From Streptomyces nymphaeiformis (GTDB lineage Bacteria > Actinomycetota > Actinomycetes > Streptomycetales > Streptomycetaceae), in NCBI RefSeq assembly GCF_014203895.1, contig NZ_JACHJY010000006.1:434001-498000 (forward strand): a stretch of DNA of 64,000 bases. The letters run 5' to 3'. Made by a program: the position numbers and the translations under genes. Position 1 is the stretch's first letter; the number at the start of each line of letters is the position of its first letter. Below are positions 63,436-64,000 of this stretch, piece by piece. The notes under the pieces were generated by a model. The model saw nothing but the letters and a program-made list of their open reading frames with translations, had not been told where the DNA came from and made no database searches.

Positions 63436-64000
63436 TCAGTCGCGCTTCGCTGCCTCGGCGAACGGGCCGAGGCAGCGGGGCTTTCCAGATCTGATCTGCC
63501 AGAGGGTCAGGCCTTCGAGCTGGCCTGTCGCGTTGCTGTAGGCCTTGGTGTTGTAGGACCTCGCCACCCCCCGGTACACCGCGTCGTCGTTTATTAACGC
63601 GTTCGCCACCGCCGCGCCCGAGCGCTCCGCGCTCCTCCTGGCGGCGGTGCGCAGCGCCTGCCCCATCCAGTTCAGGGCGTCGTACGACTCCACCGCGAAC
63701 CGGTCGACCGGGTCTGTGGCCGCGATTCGCCAGCGCTTGCGGTACGCGGCCGCGAACGCCTTCGCGGCCGGGATCGTGTCGGGATCGGTGTAGCCCGTCC
63801 CGAAGTACCAGCCCTCGGCGGCCGGCCCCGCCACGGTGAGGAACTCCGGCTGGAGCGGGGGCTCTACACTCCCACACGGGCCCTGGAATCCCTGCTGCCG
63901 CAGGGCCTTCGCACACAGGGCGGCCCGGCGCGGCGACTTCCCCGCGTACATCACGCCCGTGGGGGAACTGGCGAGCGCGGCCCGGACCGCCGACCCGAAG
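63436..64000 (-). CDS. periplasmic-binding-protein type 1 domain protein, C-terminal part
   Basis: This is the last 187 codons of a leftward gene that enters from the right edge. The sequence (FGSAVRAALASSPTGVMYAG, LTVAGPAAEGWYFGTGYTD, FAVESYDALNWMGQALRTAA, GLTLWQIRSGKPRCLGPF) fits the C-terminal lobe of branched-chain-amino-acid-type binding proteins (type 1 PBP). A TTA leucine codon at 63595-63597 (in ANALINDD), next to a rare ATA, makes it a possible bldA (tRNA-Leu UUA) target. The full domain plan cannot be seen. Confidence 0.7.
   Translation of the reverse strand, partial: FGSAVRAALASSPTGVMYAGKSPRRAALCAKALRQQGFQGPCGSVEPPLQPEFLTVAGPAAEGWYFGTGYTDPDTIPAAKAFAAAYRKRWRIAATDPVDRFAVESYDALNWMGQALRTAARRSAERSGAAVANALINDDAVYRGVARSYNTKAYSNATGQLEGLTLWQIRSGKPRCLGPFAEAAKRD

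Overview
The window is a high-GC actinobacterial chromosome segment that reads as Streptomyces. The evidence is strong third-position GC, GTG/TTG starts, WhiB-like and HisKA_3/LuxR regulators, a single TTA codon in a late gene, and the actinobacterial order tRNA-Thr, tRNA-Met, rpmG, two MaoC dehydratases, murB ... tRNA-Trp, secE, nusG, rplK, rplA, rplJ, rplL, rpoB, rpoC, rpsL, rpsG. All of that backbone runs on the minus strand.

Region 1 (about 700-19105) lies between rpsL and rpoC and is the most interesting part. It holds a complete non-contractile (siphovirus-type) phage tail locus with no capsid, portal, terminase or integrase that I can find. A regulatory block comes first: an XRE repressor diverging from a WhiB-like protein, a Zn-ribbon protein and a small MerR-like HTH. 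A reverse-strand ATP-grasp enzyme follows. Structural module 1 holds the tail terminator, the tail tube and a tail assembly chaperone with a -1 frameshift. A reverse-strand gene and a divergent small gene come next, separated by a region with a LexA-like box. Module 2 holds three tape-measure-like proteins, Dit, three paralogous receptor-binding proteins, a Gp37-like hub, two small tail proteins, amidase, holin and a second small membrane protein, and ends in a perfect hairpin terminator. The best reading is a domesticated F-type tailocin-like particle with its own lysis cassette. The same operator-like octamer lies in the regulator promoter and in front of the structural operon.

Region 2 (19.4-41.3 kb) is core information processing: rpoC, rpoB, rplL, rplJ, a lipoprotein, rplA, rplK, nusG, secE and four tRNAs. 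Interleaved are an AspC-type aminotransferase, an adenosine deaminase-like enzyme, a TetR/NAD(P)-binding divergent pair, murB, the HadAB-like dehydratases, rpmG, an amidohydrolase and another NAD(P)-binding protein.

Region 3 (41.4-46.3 kb) has YajQ, an alkylation-repair pair (Ogt, AlkB), an APC permease, an HtpX protease coupled to a YccF protein, and an MscL channel with an extra Zn ribbon.

Region 4 (46.3-64 kb) is a 10-gene partial complex I operon (nuoABCHIJKLMN, no nuoD, E, F or G) with a large repetitive tail on NuoC. It is followed by two paralogous sensor kinases with one LuxR response regulator, a KorAB-type 2-oxoacid:ferredoxin oxidoreductase, and the end of a periplasmic-binding-type protein.
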